NCBI GenBank assembly: GCA_026545225.1
Contig: CM048845.1
Location: forward strand, 62,352,533-62,416,532
Origin: Cornus controversa
Taxonomy: Eukaryota > Streptophyta > Magnoliopsida > Cornales > Cornaceae
Length of the DNA: 64,000 nt
Direction of reading: 5' to 3'
The notes below the pieces were generated by a model. The model saw nothing but the letters and a program-made list of their open reading frames with translations, was not told where the DNA came from and did no database searches. Position 1 is the stretch's first letter, and every line of letters begins with the position of its first letter. This document shows positions 1 through 12,208 of this stretch, in pieces. Position numbers and translations under genes: made by a program.

Positions 1-25
1 AACACTCCCACATGCACTTTAATAA

Positions 26-168
26 TTATGTTTGGATTTACCGATGTAGTGCCAATCCCATATCTAGTCCAAACAACCTCATGAAGTGTAATAACACTAT
101 CAGGCAAACGTGAATAGTTATGTTTGGATTTACCGATGTGGTGACAATCTCACATCTAGCCCAAACAT
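26..168. repeat. 92-bp tandem repeat before the copia 3' LTR
   Basis: Two imperfect copies start at 26 and 118 (period 92). Each contains TTATGTTTGGATTTACCGAT and, further on, a CCAAAC block. They lie between the end of the copia coding region and the polypurine tract, in the 3' untranslated part of the element. Confidence 0.75.
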
Positions 169-429
169 AATCGCATGTGCATAAACCATATCTATGAACA
201 TAATAATAATGATGATAATGCATCATAACTTTATTTTGCATGCAAATAACTATCACCAAAAGACGTAAATAAACTAAAGGAAAATAACTATCACCATAAG
301 GTGTAAATAAGCTGAAAGCTAACTGCAATGTCACATGATATAAAAGAAATACCAGACATCATAACGCAGTGACTCTCGAACACCTATCTGGATTACGTGC
401 TCCTTAGAAATTTGCAGCTAAATACCTTT

Positions 430-1660
430 AATGAGAGGATCTGCAATAGTATTTTATGTGGGGAACCTCAATAGAACGTTCCTTAACCTTCTCACACATG
501 AAAAGGTACTTTATGTCAATGTTATAGGCTTGTGTATAGAGTCCACAACCTTCAAATCCACAATAAAGATTTCTTAGCCATATGGCATGTTTGGTTGTTT
601 CACAACAACTAACCAACTTTGCATATATAGTGAAATACGTGATAATATATTGCTTAGAGATTTTTCACAAGATAGCTCGCTCCTTAAGCCAACATAAAAA
701 TAAAAACAGAAGTAGATTTCCTACTACTTGAGCAACCTGTAGTCATTATTAGAATAACCATTTAGTTCTAAGCAATTTGATTTCATATAGACTAACATGA
801 ATTCTTTGGTTTTCTGGAGATACCTCAAAAACTTTCTTCACTACCTTTCAATGAGCAATGTATAGGTTTTGCTAAAATCAACTTGACTTCTAACAAAATC
901 ATTTTCGGGACACTTGTTATTCTGAAAATATATTCCCTTTAACAACTGGAATCTAGGTGCACAAATTTTCATCTCAAAAATTTTTCAATACTTTATCAAT
1001 ACATACCTTTTGAGAAAGTTCAAATTTTCCTATAGTGTATGTATCGCATAGATGTCATTGCCAACTAACAAAATATCATCAATATATTGGACAAGGATAA
1101 CAAATTAACTCCCACTAAACTTGAGGTATATGCATTAGTCCATCACATTCTTCAAGTTGAGACATGTATATCATTTCCTTAATGTCTCCATTGAGGAACG
1201 ATGTTTAGACATCCATCTAATACAACTCAATATCATAATGCTTGACAATCGCAAGATGACTCTCAAAGAGTCCTTTGATGAAACTAGAGAGAAAATCTAA
1301 AAGAAATCAACATCTCTTATACTTATCATGCACCTCAAAATCATCAAGTCTAACAAACCTCCTAGTCTTAGAAAATCTCCTAAGCTGAACGGGCTCAGGA
1401 ACTAGATTAAAACTGAAGGAATAGGCTGCGAAGGAACAACTGAAGGAGTGAGAATAGGAGTTCTGACAGAAACCACTAAAGAAAATGAAATAAAATCTGA
1501 AGTAAATAGAATGGGCACTGAAGATTGCTCCTCTGCTACAAAGAAACTACAAAGATCTTGACTCCCACTAAATTTTCCCATCCTCAATAGATTTTGCAAT
1601 GACATATTTCAACTATTTTCATTAGTTTAGAGGGATAATAAAATCCATAACCAAACGATA
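430..1660 (-). pseudogene. copia reverse transcriptase / RNase H remnant
   Basis: On the minus strand, 1090-1051 reads QYIDDILLVGND, the copia form of the reverse transcriptase active-site YVDD motif (the YIDD codons are 1086-1075). Downstream, toward 430, short matches to the copia connection and RNase H region can be followed in several frames, interrupted by stops and indels. Nothing longer than about 70 residues stays open. This is the 3' part of the pol gene of the copia element and is non-functional. Confidence 0.8.
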
Positions 1661-1879
1661 TCTCGAGATACTATATGAAATGACAAATGACGGTGCGAGG
1701 ATCAGGTTTTTTAATATCTGGATTGTATAATTTTGCCTCTGCAAGACATCCCCACATATGCAAATGTCGGAGAACTTGTTCAAGGTGTGAAAGGTATTTC
1801 ATGAGCTTCTTTACATGACTATTAAGAATATAAATAGTTGTTTTGAGAGCTTATCCCAAAAACTCTCAGGTAGTGAAGA

Positions 1880-2536
1880 ATGACTTATAATACTGCAAAC
1901 AACAACCACCTAACAGGTATGGTTTCTCTATTTTGTAACTCCATCTGCTCAGAAAAACTAAGAGTGGTGTATTGTGGCACAATGCCTTATTCCTTGAGAT
2001 ATGTACTAAAACACCACGATTCACACCCTTCATATCCATTCTTTCATAATACTAACCACCTCAGTCCAATGCTAAAACCTTAATTTTTCTGCCCAACTGC
2101 TTTTCAACTTCAACCTGATTAAAGTTTTAAACACATCAAATGCTTCGGACTTTTGGTGGTTTAATTATATATAGTCATACCTTGAGAAAACCATCAATAA
2201 AGATAACAAAATACATTTGCCCATCTCGGACAGCAATGAGAAACATACCACAAACATCGGTATGAATAACGTCCAAAAGATCAAATGACCGACTAACCTT
2301 AAAATTGCATTTCTTTTGCATATTCCCTTGACACAATCAACACATAAATTATAATATGAAAAATTAATCGTCCAATGATCCCACGCTGGACCAAGAGTTC
2401 AAATCTCTTTCGAGAGACATTCCTCAATCTTCAATTCCATAGCACAAATAAATGCTCTCTAAGAAAAACATATTTTAAACTGGAAGCTATCGAGTCCACA
2501 GAAAAACAAGAGGCATGTATGATCACACCAAAACAA
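1880..2536 (-). pseudogene. copia GAG-pre-integrase and integrase core remnant
   Basis: The minus strand shows a decayed GAG-pre-integrase zinc region (a CVDCVKG-like stretch near 2330), then integrase core words such as GFSRYDYIYL-like and QKSEAFDVFK near 2190-2110, and a degraded version of the conserved integrase C-terminal region (GIVPQYTT) near 1985. Reading frames shift several times. The 2536 end is the insertion edge of the Tekay element. The part between the protease start (12190) and this integrase is missing, so some copia sequence was lost there. Confidence 0.8.
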
Positions 2537-4493
2537 TGAAATACCCTCTACAAAATTTCACGCATGAGGTGACCAGTCTCATACAAAAAATGTAAGGGAT
2601 ACTTACAACTGATAGCAAAACAAGCATAGAATACAAAAACAAATGAAACAAATTTTAAAATGGAATAGATAGTCCTTTTGAAGTAAAAATGATAAATAAA
2701 TAAAGTACGTGTTTGACAATACAACTTAGAAGTCCCATAACCCAAGGACCCCTTGACCAGAAAGAACAAGAGTTATTACAATAAATTAAATAACCGAACA
2801 ACCAATGTCCCAATTGAGTTCATAAGCTAAACATTAAGAAAAGAATAGATTCTTACTCTGAAAACTGATGAGAGATGCCTACCACAATCAACCAACCCAA
2901 AACTCTATCCGCACAGTGGAACTGGCCTGGGACCTGATATTTCAACAAAGTGGGTTAAACCCATGATCAAGTTTTCTCTACTACAACCTAATCAGAGAAC
3001 CAGTAAACATACACTCTATATGAGGGACAACAAGTATATACAAATAGATACAAATCATTTCCTTATTTATCTCATGCCTCCAAAATAGACGTCGTCCTAT
3101 ATACCGTCCCAATTCAACCCTTATCACACAAATTTAGAACCTATTATTTAAGTTCAAAACCAAAGGCAAAAAATATAATACCCTATTAATCCTAGGCAAT
3201 CCTTACATGCCTCCTATACTACCATTAAATACCTTATTAGGTATTGGCAATCCTGACATGCCCCCTGGCAATCCTTACATGCCTCCCTAGATACCTTATT
3301 AGGTATTGGCAATCCTTACATGCCTCTACAACTAACCTATTAAACCCAAACAAAAGACCTAACCTACTTAGCACATTAATTTAATTTAACAGAAGTTCAA
3401 TCACCACAATAAAATTACTCATTCACAATTAAACTAATATCAAATATCATGAACAATTATGAGTTCAAGAAATACAATTAAGGAAGGAAAATAATACAAC
3501 CACCAATTATATGAGCAAGCACACAACCAAATCTCCAATGTAACAAATCATCGAGGTAGTCTAAACATAGCTTTAATCTAGGTTTATGGGCCTATTCTGT
3601 TCCTAAGAACCCTATTTAATTATTTTGTAATTTTTTGAGATTTTTCAAAACTTTAAAAATATTTTCAAAATAAAAGAAAATGAAAACCCAATTTTGAGGC
3701 ATACTTTTAAAATCAATTTAACCACGATGGAAGCTCATTTCTACTTGAAATTTAAAACTCAAGTGTATTCTGCCCCTAAAAGGTTACCTAAATTTTTTAA
3801 GAATTTTCTAGAATTTATAAAAAAATTTAAAAACTTTCCAAAATAAAAGAAAATAAAAATTTAGTTTTAAAGGCACACTTTTTATGCAACTTTAACCACA
3901 AGGGAGCCTCATTTTAACTTAAAATTTAAAACCCAAGAGTATTCTGTCCCCAAAAGGTTACCCAATTGTTTTTAGAATTTAAAAAATTTATTTTTCCTAT
4001 TTTTCTGATTTAAAAACCAAATTTGAAAATTTTTAAAAATATAAAAATACCCTCGACTGAGCCCAAAGTGGGCCTAGAGGTGGGCCCCGACGAGTGGGGC
4101 ACGTTGCCGTCATCCTCGGCGCTGCAGCACGCGCCCCCATGCAGCAACGATGCACATGGGGGATGTTGCCCCCACCTTCTTCTTCCTTCTCTTTTTTTTT
4201 TCTTTCCTTCACCTGAAGCTTCACACATCAACAATGGTGGCGAAACTTTCCACCCACTTTCCAGTCACTTCCGGGCATCGATCTAATCTATGCATTGGTA
4301 TGAAATTGACCCCCTCGCGCAGCCTAAATCAAAAACGCCGAATTTCAAGTTTTAAAAATCTAAAATTTCAAACTCAATTTTCCGTCAATCTACCCAACGG
4401 TTCGTAACCAAATTTTCAAAGATTGTTCAGGGAAACAAGATCTACCTATTAATTCTCAAGAATGATGAATATAATAAACCCAATTTCATGTTC

Positions 4494-4542
<49 letters not shown>

Positions 4543-4976
4543 CGCCTATACAGTCATATATACATGCATATACATATGCAAAAATACCCTATAGCAGTAC
4601 CAAACCCCTAGATTCTTCATGTTTAATCCACATAATTTTCCTTAGCGTGCATAATCATAAAATTTCATAATTAAATCCATGAATATACATGTAGAAGCAC
4701 CATATATACATAATAAAAAATATATATAATCTATGTTTACGATTCAAAGGGCAAGAGAAGAGTTTGAACTTGCCTTTTTGATGAACAAGAATTCGTCTCG
4801 ATGAATCGCTCCCTTCTCTCTTGTGTCTACGCTCTTTCGGTCTCTGTACGTGTAAACGACAGAAACCCTAACCCCCTTTTCTTTTTATTTTATTTTAATT
4901 TTCTTTCTAGAAAACTAAAATAAAATTCCTAAATAATTATATTAATAAATATAAAATACTTAGCCCACCTATAAAT

Positions 4977-5020
<44 letters not shown>

Positions 5021-5316
5021 GCCCAACCCAACAGTCTAGCCTAACCTGATAAAAATAAAAATTAAAGAACATGCAGTCAAAAAATCCATATATTTATTTA
5101 AAGGAAAAAATACATTTAAAACAAATATTTCACACACAATTAAAATCAATCAACACTTAAGCAACAATTCAAACATCCATATTAAACAAATAAAACAGGC
5201 ATTGATAACATTTAACTAAAATCATTTAAATAATTAAAATCTAACTAAATAATAATAAATAAATAAAAACCCAATTAAATAATTGGAACCCAATTTAAAT
5301 ATCCTCAAAATTTACA
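2537..5316 (-). repeat. Tekay 3' LTR (2780 bp)
   Basis: This aligns along its whole length with 9455-12181, with scattered substitutions and small indels indicating an old insertion. Both LTRs hold the same short (TA)n runs (here near 4497-4543 and 4980-5018). This LTR also carries a block at about 4140-4220 that the right LTR lacks. Confidence 0.93.
4495..4543. repeat. (TA)n microsatellite inside the LTR
   Basis: About 24 TA units. The matching place in the other LTR (near 11428-11440) is much shorter, so the tract has expanded or contracted since insertion. A short Tyr/Ile-rich reading frame over it is an artefact of the dinucleotide repeat. Confidence 0.9.
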
Positions 5317-5389
5317 TAATATTATATTCTTGCCCCCTAAAAAGAGGAATTACGTCCTCGGAATTCCTTCCATACTTGAAAGAAAAAGC

Positions 5390-6530
5390 TCTGGATACTT
5401 TGCTTTTATTTCATCCTCCCTTTCTCAAGTGGACTCTACCTCATTGTGGTGGCTCTACTAAACTCAAACTAAAGGAATGGTCTTAGATCGAAGAACCTGG
5501 TCCCTACGGTCAAGAATATAGTAAGGTTGCTCAACATATGATGCATCTGGTTGTAACTCAATCTGTCCAAACTCAATGTGCTGGTAAGTATCCTCATCTC
5601 TAAGGAATCTCCGCAGCATAGGGACATGAAAGACATTGTGCACCCTGTGCATCGTGTCTGGTAATGCCAATCTATAAGCTACCGCCACAACCCTGTCTGT
5701 AATCATAAAAGGACCAACAAAATAAGGTGTCAACTTCTCCTTTCTCCCAAACCGCATTACTCCCTTCATGGGAGAAACCTTGAGTAGAACCTGATCCCCC
5801 ACCTTGAACTCTAATGCTCAAGTTCTCCGATCAACATAACTCTTCTGTGTACTCTGAGCAGTCCTCATACGATTTCTTATAAGAGAAACTTTCTCGGAGG
5901 TGTCCTTAACGAATTCAAGACCCAAGAATTTATTCTCTCCAATATCAACCAACATATCGACGACCAACAGGGGCACCCATACAGAGCCTCGAATGATGTC
6001 ATACCAATAGTCTTTTGATAACTATTGTTATAGGCAAACTTAACTAGTGGAAAGTAACTTTCCCAATTACCTTTGAAGTCGAGTACATATGCTCGTAATA
6101 TATCCTCCAAAATTCGATTAACCCTCTCAGTCTGGCCATCAGTCTGAGGGTGATAGGCTGTACTGAGATGCAGAGCTATACCCATAGCCTGCTGAAAACT
6201 CTCACAAAACCCCGATACAAAGTTCGGATCTCTATCCGATATAATGGACAAAGGCACGCCATGAAGCTTCACTATCTCTGCAATGTAAAGCTTCATGTAC
6301 TGCTCTGAGGTGTAACTCAAGCGTACAGGCAAGAAATTGGCTTATTTTGTCAACCTGTCCACTATAACCCATATAACATCATGATTTCGTTGTGAGTTGG
6401 GAAGTCCCATAATGAAATCCATGAAGATGCTCTCCCACTACCACTCTGGTATAGGTAGTGGCTACAATGATCCAGGTGGTCTCTGGTGATCAATCTTGAT
6501 CATCTGACATGTGCTACACTTAGAGACAAA
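5390..6530 (-). pseudogene. Tekay integrase and chromodomain remnant
   Basis: The integrase core is open from 6332 to 5877 (minus strand), with LHGVPLSIISDRDPNF, a QTDGQTERVNRILED block and FAYNNSY, all typical of chromovirus integrase. The GPF-type segment and the chromodomain lead-in follow at 5802-5464 (VEQPYYILDRRDQVLRSKTI). Just after this, the chromodomain can still be recognised downstream to about 5390 but holds four in-frame stops. Two of them sit where Tekay proteins have Trp, fitting TGG to TAG/TGA change. The protein is not producible. In the family, integrase inserts the cDNA and the chromodomain directs it to chromatin. Confidence 0.88.
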
Positions 6531-6539
6531 TATAGCAAT

Positions 6540-8190
6540 GTCCCTCTTCATACCTGCCCACTAAAACTATCGTTTTATGTCTTGGTACATCCTATCCTTT
6601 CTTGGGTGTAACAAAAACTAAGAACTGTGGGCCTCACTCATCACTGCCCTTCTCAAGTCGTCATTGAGAGGAACCACTAACCGCCCCTTGTATCGCAATC
6701 CTCCATCCGTACCCACTATATAAAACAGTATCTCTCCAGATTTTGACTCAGCCACTTTCTCTATGCACTGCGAGTCAGTAAGCTGATATGAAATTACCCT
6801 CCGAATAATAGTAGGTGTGACCACTACACATGCTACAAAGGCATCAGCTAAGGCATCAACTTTGCTCAAGTCATTCCACTCTGTTTCAAATAGAACAGAA
6901 AGACTAACATAGGGTTAGCAACTAAGTGCATCAGCTACTACGTTCGTTTTCCCTGGGTGGTACTGGATGGAAAAATGATAATCTTTCAAGAATTCCAGTC
7001 ACCTGTAGTGTCTCATTTTCAGCTCTTTCTATGAGAATAGATACTGCAAGCTCTTATGATCACTAAATAATCTGAAGGTCTCACCCAAGAGGTAAAACCT
7101 CCAAATTCTCAAAGCAAAAATCATGGCTGCCAACTCCAAATCATGAGTCGAGTAATTAAGCTTATTAGACTTAAGCTTATGTGAAGCGTATGATATCGAC
7201 CTCTCCTCCTGCATCAACATACAACCGAAATCCTGCAATGATACATTGGTATATACCAATTACTCAAATCCACTCTGACAAGTAGCTTGGACAGGTGCAA
7301 TTATCAACCTGCTCTTCAATTCATCAAACGCCGCTTGACAAGAATTATCCCAAACGAAAGACACACCTTTTTTAGTTAAATGGGTGAGAGGGCTAGCAAT
7401 CTTGGAGAAGCCCTGAATGAACCTATGACAATAACCAGCTAACCCAAAAAACTATGAATCTCCATGGGTGAGGTAGGCTGCCCCCACTCTAACACTGCTG
7501 ACACTTGACTTGGATCAACCGCTATCCCCTTCTCAGATACTACATGACCTAAGAACTTCACCTCCCTCTACCAGAAATTACACTTCTCAAACTTTGCATA
7601 CAACTGATGATCTCTTAGTGTCTACAAATCTTCCTCTATCCTAGAATAAACCAGAATGTCATCGATGAAAACAATAACAAATTGATCTAAATATGCCCTG
7701 AACACTCTGTTCATCAGATCCATGAAGACAGTTAGGCCGTTTGTTAACCTGAATAGCATAACTCGAAACTCATACGACCCATATCTAGTAAGGAAGGCTG
7801 TCTTCGGTACATCCTGCTCCCTAACTCAAAGTTGATGATACCCGGATCTCAAATCTATCTTCAAGATGTAGGTGGCTCCCTTTAGTTGATCGAGCAGATC
7901 ATCAATCCTAGGCAATGGGTGTTTGTTATGGATTGTGACCTTATTCAACTCCCTGTAGTCAATACAAAGACGAAGAGATCCATCATTCTTTTTCACAAAC
8001 AACACCGGTGCTCCCCACGGTGAAGTACTCCTGTGAATGAATTTCTGACTGAGAAATTATTAAATTTGATCCTTCAGCTCCCTCATTTCCATAGCTGCCA
8101 TTCTGTATGGGGCCCTAGTAATAGGCCTAGTGCCTAGAGCCAAATCTATCACGAACTCTATCTCACAACTCAGTGGTAACCATGGGATCT
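6540..8190 (-). pseudogene. Tekay reverse transcriptase / RNase H remnant
   Basis: The minus strand shows the RT active-site word [10 protein letters not shown] near 7675-7645, then CHRFIQGFSKIASPLT near 7425, the RNase H segment 7259-7029 ([34 protein letters not shown]) and a linker to integrase (6869-6618). Stops and frameshifts separate these blocks. The catalytic motifs remain readable but the frame is not continuous. Confidence 0.87.
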
Positions 8191-8199
8191 CCTGAAACA

Positions 8200-9330
8200 C
8201 ATCATAAAAGTCTCGAAACCACTGGAATAGAATCTAAAGATATTGTAGTTCTTTCTGGAGACTCCTTGCTGATAAAGAACAAGTGCGTACTAGACCCTCC
8301 ATTTGGTTGCAGCATAGCAATCAAATATATCTCCTGACCCAGTATCGCAAAAACAATGTCCTTATCATGGTAATTAATCTGAGCATGGTAATGTGATAAC
8401 CAATCCATCCCAAGTATGACATCATAGGAATGCATATCCATAATCAATAGGTCTGCCAAGAACTTAAGTTTGCCAATGTTTATAGGGACTTATCTACTAT
8501 GTTCTTGTGGAACTGTACTAACCCTTAACGGCGTAACTATAGTAAGTGGAGAACTACACGCTGAGTAAGTATACTAGATAGCCTAGTAAACAACTGAGAC
8601 ACAAAAAAATGAGATGCCCCAGTATCAAATAAAAACACGACCAAAGTTACCCTTTATCGAAAACATACCCTCAATCGCCTAAGGAGCCTGCAACTCATAT
8701 GGCATGACATTGTAAATCCTACCATAGTGCATTTGCTGAATAGGTTGCCTTCCTATTCCTATCTTTCTTTTCCACTATCTGACTAGTGGACTATCTATCA
8801 TTTCATTTCTCCCCCCGTCCGTTCCTATAATCCCTCCTCAACCGTCAGTGCTGCAAGGCAGCATCAACCACCTGATCATAAGTGGCATAAACTAGATTAC
8901 CCATGATGACCTGTCAAGTAGACAAAATCAAACCATTCACAAAACAGTTCATCTTCTTCTCTTCAATGTTCACCTCTTTAGTTTCAAACAAAGATAAGTT
9001 GGTGAACTCCTGCTCATACCCTACGATTGACCTGTCCCTCTGCGCACTGTAAGTCCAGGAACTCCCTCTCATGAAAGAATTCCAAATCCTCTCCCAACTG
9101 TTAGGCTGCTCCACTGGTAATGGAACATGCGCCATCTACGGTGGCTGCTAAGGTGGCTGCTAATTTTAAAAAATAGTCGCCACTCCTATAGCTACACCCT
9201 AAGCGATAATGGCTGCCAAATTGGGAGGAAGTTAAGCATTTTCACCCTGAACATTGTCTTGACCTTGGTTGTGGTTCGCATTCCTCCTCATACGGGATGG
9301 CATCTGAATAATACCCCAATAATAGACTAA
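8200..9330 (-). pseudogene. Tekay gag and aspartic protease remnant
   Basis: The protease region is open at 8459-8202 and includes MDMHSYDVILGMDWLSHYHA, the conserved end of the retropepsin domain of this lineage. Gag is reduced to a fragment around 9135-8914 (SWERIWNSF... YEQEFTNLS), preceded by a stop-rich N-terminal part to about 9330. The region between gag and protease is short, so part of gag and probably the zinc knuckle have been deleted. Confidence 0.8.
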
Positions 9331-9441
9331 GATGTATACAGTACAATGAATCTTATACTTAGAAGTTATTTATCAGAATACGTAACGCAAAAACTACCGT
9401 AAGATAGACCTAAGGACTCGAGAATACTTCAACCTGGAATA

Positions 9442-9453
9442 CTCTGATACCAA
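9442..9453 (-). other. Primer-binding site, initiator Met tRNA
   Basis: On the minus strand, directly after the 5' LTR end at 9455, the sequence reads GTTGGTATCAGAGT. TGGTATCAGAG matches the complement of the 3' end of plant initiator-Met tRNA. This fixes the element's orientation as minus. Confidence 0.92.
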
Positions 9454-9454
9454 C

Positions 9455-11882
9455 TGAAATACCCCCTACAAAATTTCATGCATGAGGTGGCCAGTCTCAT
9501 ACATAAAATGTAGGGAATACTTACAGCTGATAGCAAACAAACATAGAATACAAAGACAGAATGAAACAAATTTCAAAATGGAATAGAAAGTCCTTCTAAA
9601 GTAAAAATGTTAAATAAATAAAGTACGTGTCTGGCAATACAACTTGGAAGTCCCGTAACCCAGGGACCCCTTGACCAGAAAGAACAAGAGTTATTACTAT
9701 AAATTAAATAACCGAACAACCAATGTCCCAATTGAGTTCATAAGCTAAACATGAAGGAAAAAAATAGATTCCTACTTTGAAAATTGATGAGAGGAGATGT
9801 CTGCCAAAATCAACCAACCCAAGACTCTATCCGCGCGGTGGAACAGGCCTGGGACTTGAAATGTCAGCAAAGTGGGTTAAACCCACGGGCAAGTTCACTC
9901 TACTACAACCCAATCAGAGAACTGGTAAACATACCCTCTATATAAGGGACAACAAGTATATATAGATATATACAAATCATTTCCTTATTTATCTCATGTC
10001 TCCAAAATAGATGTCATCCTATATACCGCCCCAATTCAACCCCTATCACACAAATTTAAAACATATTATTTAAGTTCAAAACCAAAGGCACAAAATTTAA
10101 TACCCTATTAATCATAAGCAATCCATACATGCCTCCTATACTATCATTAAATACCTTATTAGGTATTGGCAATCCTGACATGCCTCCCTAGATACCTTAT
10201 TAGGTATTGACAATCCTTACATGCCCCTTGGCAATCCCTACATGCATCTACAACTAACCTATTAAACCAAAACAAAAAACCTAACTTACTTAGCACATTA
10301 ATTTAATCTAATAGAAGTTTAATCACCACAATAAAATAACTCATACATAATTAAACTAATATCAAATATCATGAATAGTTATGAGTTCAAAGAATACAAT
10401 TACGGAAGAAAAATAATACAACTACCAATTATATGAGCAAGCACACAACCAAATCTCCAATGTACCTAAATCATTGAGGGAGTCTAAACTTAACTCTAAT
10501 CTAGGTTTTCGGGCCTATTCTATTCCTAAGAACCCTATTTAATCATTCTGTAATTTTTTGAATTTTTTCAGAAATTTAAAAATATTTTCCAAATAAAAGA
10601 AAATGAAAATCCAATTTTGAGGCATACTTTTAAAACCAATTTAACCACAAGGGAAGCTCATTTCCATTTGAAATTTAAAACCCAAGTGTATTCTATCCCT
10701 AAAAGGTTACCTAAATTTTTCAAGAATTTTCTTGAATTGTTTGAAAATTTTAAAATATTTCCAAAATAAAAGAAAATAAAAATTTAGTTTTTGAGGCACA
10801 CTTTTTATGCTACTTTAACCACAATGGAGTCTCATTTTGACTTGAAATTTAAAAACCAAGAGTATTCTGTCCCCAAAAGGTTATCGAAAGTGTTTTAGAA
10901 TTTTCTGAAATTAAAAAAAATTATTTTTCCTATTTTACTAATTTAAAAACCAAATTTTAAATTTTAAAAAATATAAAAATATCCTGGAATGGGCCCAAAG
11001 TGGGCCCAGAGGTGGGCCCCGGTGAGTGGGGCCTGTTGTCGTAGTCTCCGATGGCGGTAGAACACGCCCCCAAGTGCCGGCGGCGCGCGTGGGGGGCACT
11101 GAAGCTTCACGCATCAACAATGGTGGCAAAACTTCCCGGCCACTTTCCAGTCACTTTCGAGCACCAAATCGCACGTACGAATATTCCATTGAACTCGTCT
11201 CGATCTAATCTACGAATTGATACCAAATTCACCCCCTGTCACGGCCTAAACAAAAAACGCTCAATTTGAAGTTTTAAAAATCTAAAATTTCAAACTCAAT
11301 TTTCCATCAATCTAACCAACGCAACCAAAATTTCAAGGATTGTTTGGGGAAGCAAGATCTACCTATTAATCGGAACAAAAATCCTCAAAAATGATGAATA
11401 AAATAAACCTAATTTTATGCTCGTACATATATATATATACACCCGCCTATACAGTCATATATGCATGCATATACATATGCAAAAATGCCCTATAGGAGTA
11501 CTAAACCCCAAGATTCTTCAAGTTTAATCCACAGAATTTCCCTTAGCATGCATAATCATAAAATTTCATAATTAAATCCATGAATATACGTATACAAGCA
11601 ACATATATACATAATAAAATATATATATAATCTTTGTTTACGATTTAAAGGGGAAGAGAATAGTTCAAACTTTCCTTTTTGACGAACAAGAACCCGTCTC
11701 GATGAATCGCTCCTTCTCTCCCTTCTATCTTATGTATACGCTCTTTCGGTCTTTGTACGTGTAAAGGACAGAAACCCTAACCCCCTTTTCTTTTTATTTT
11801 ATTTTAATTTTCTTTCTAGAAAACTAAAATAAAATTCCTAAATAATTATATTAATATATATAAAATACTTAGCCCACCTATA

Positions 11883-11928
<46 letters not shown>

Positions 11929-12181
11929 CCCAACCCAACCGTCTAGCCCAACCTGATAAAAATAAAAATTAAAGAACATGTAGCCCAAAAACCCATATAT
12001 TTTATTTAAAGGAAAAATTACATTTAAAAAAATATTTCACACTCAATTAAAATCAATCAACATTTTTGTGACAAACAATCCACCATTTGTTTAAATAATT
12101 AAAATCCAACTAAATAATAATAAATAAATAAAAATTCAATTAAATAATTAGAACTCAATTTAAATATTCTCAAAATTTACA
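9455..12181 (-). repeat. Tekay 5' LTR (2727 bp)
   Basis: Same termini as the left copy (CAAAATTTACA at the right edge, TGAAATACCC at the left edge). Relative to the left LTR it lacks the block at about 4140-4220. Near its right end, about 80 bp has been replaced by a short copy of the flanking DNA (see 12069-12208). A long (TA)n run sits at 11887-11927. Confidence 0.93.
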
Positions 12182-12208
12182 GGGTATGACAAACAATCCA
12201 CCATTTGT
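12069..12208. repeat. 22-bp filler copy of flanking DNA inside the LTR
   Basis: The 22 bases at 12069-12090 are repeated exactly at 12187-12208. The second copy is the copia protease start just outside the LTR. The first lies inside the LTR, where the sister LTR (about 5155-5235) has unrelated sequence. The pattern fits a deletion repaired with a templated insert copied from about 100 bp away. Confidence 0.75.

Larger units (their letters stand above)
2537..12181 (-). mobile_element. Ty3/gypsy chromovirus, Tekay (Del) lineage, nested in copia
   Basis: Two near-identical 2.7-2.8 kb direct repeats (2537-5316 and 9455-12181) flank a 4.1-kb internal region. On the minus strand the LTR begins TGTAAATTTTGAG and ends GGGTATTTCA (TG...CA). 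Immediately after the 5' LTR is a primer-binding site matching initiator Met tRNA, and before the 3' LTR is a G-rich polypurine tract (CTTTTTAGGGGGCAAG). The gag, protease, RT, RNase H, integrase and chromodomain remnants run in that order. The very long LTRs and the chromodomain after integrase point to Tekay/Del. Flanking 5-mers (AACAA and GGGTA) do not match, so the target duplication is lost or decayed. All genes are broken. Confidence 0.92.

Noticed and set aside
4010-4407. GC-rich open frames on both strands in the Tekay LTR
   Set aside because: They lie inside an LTR, are partly absent from the sister LTR and show no family similarity.
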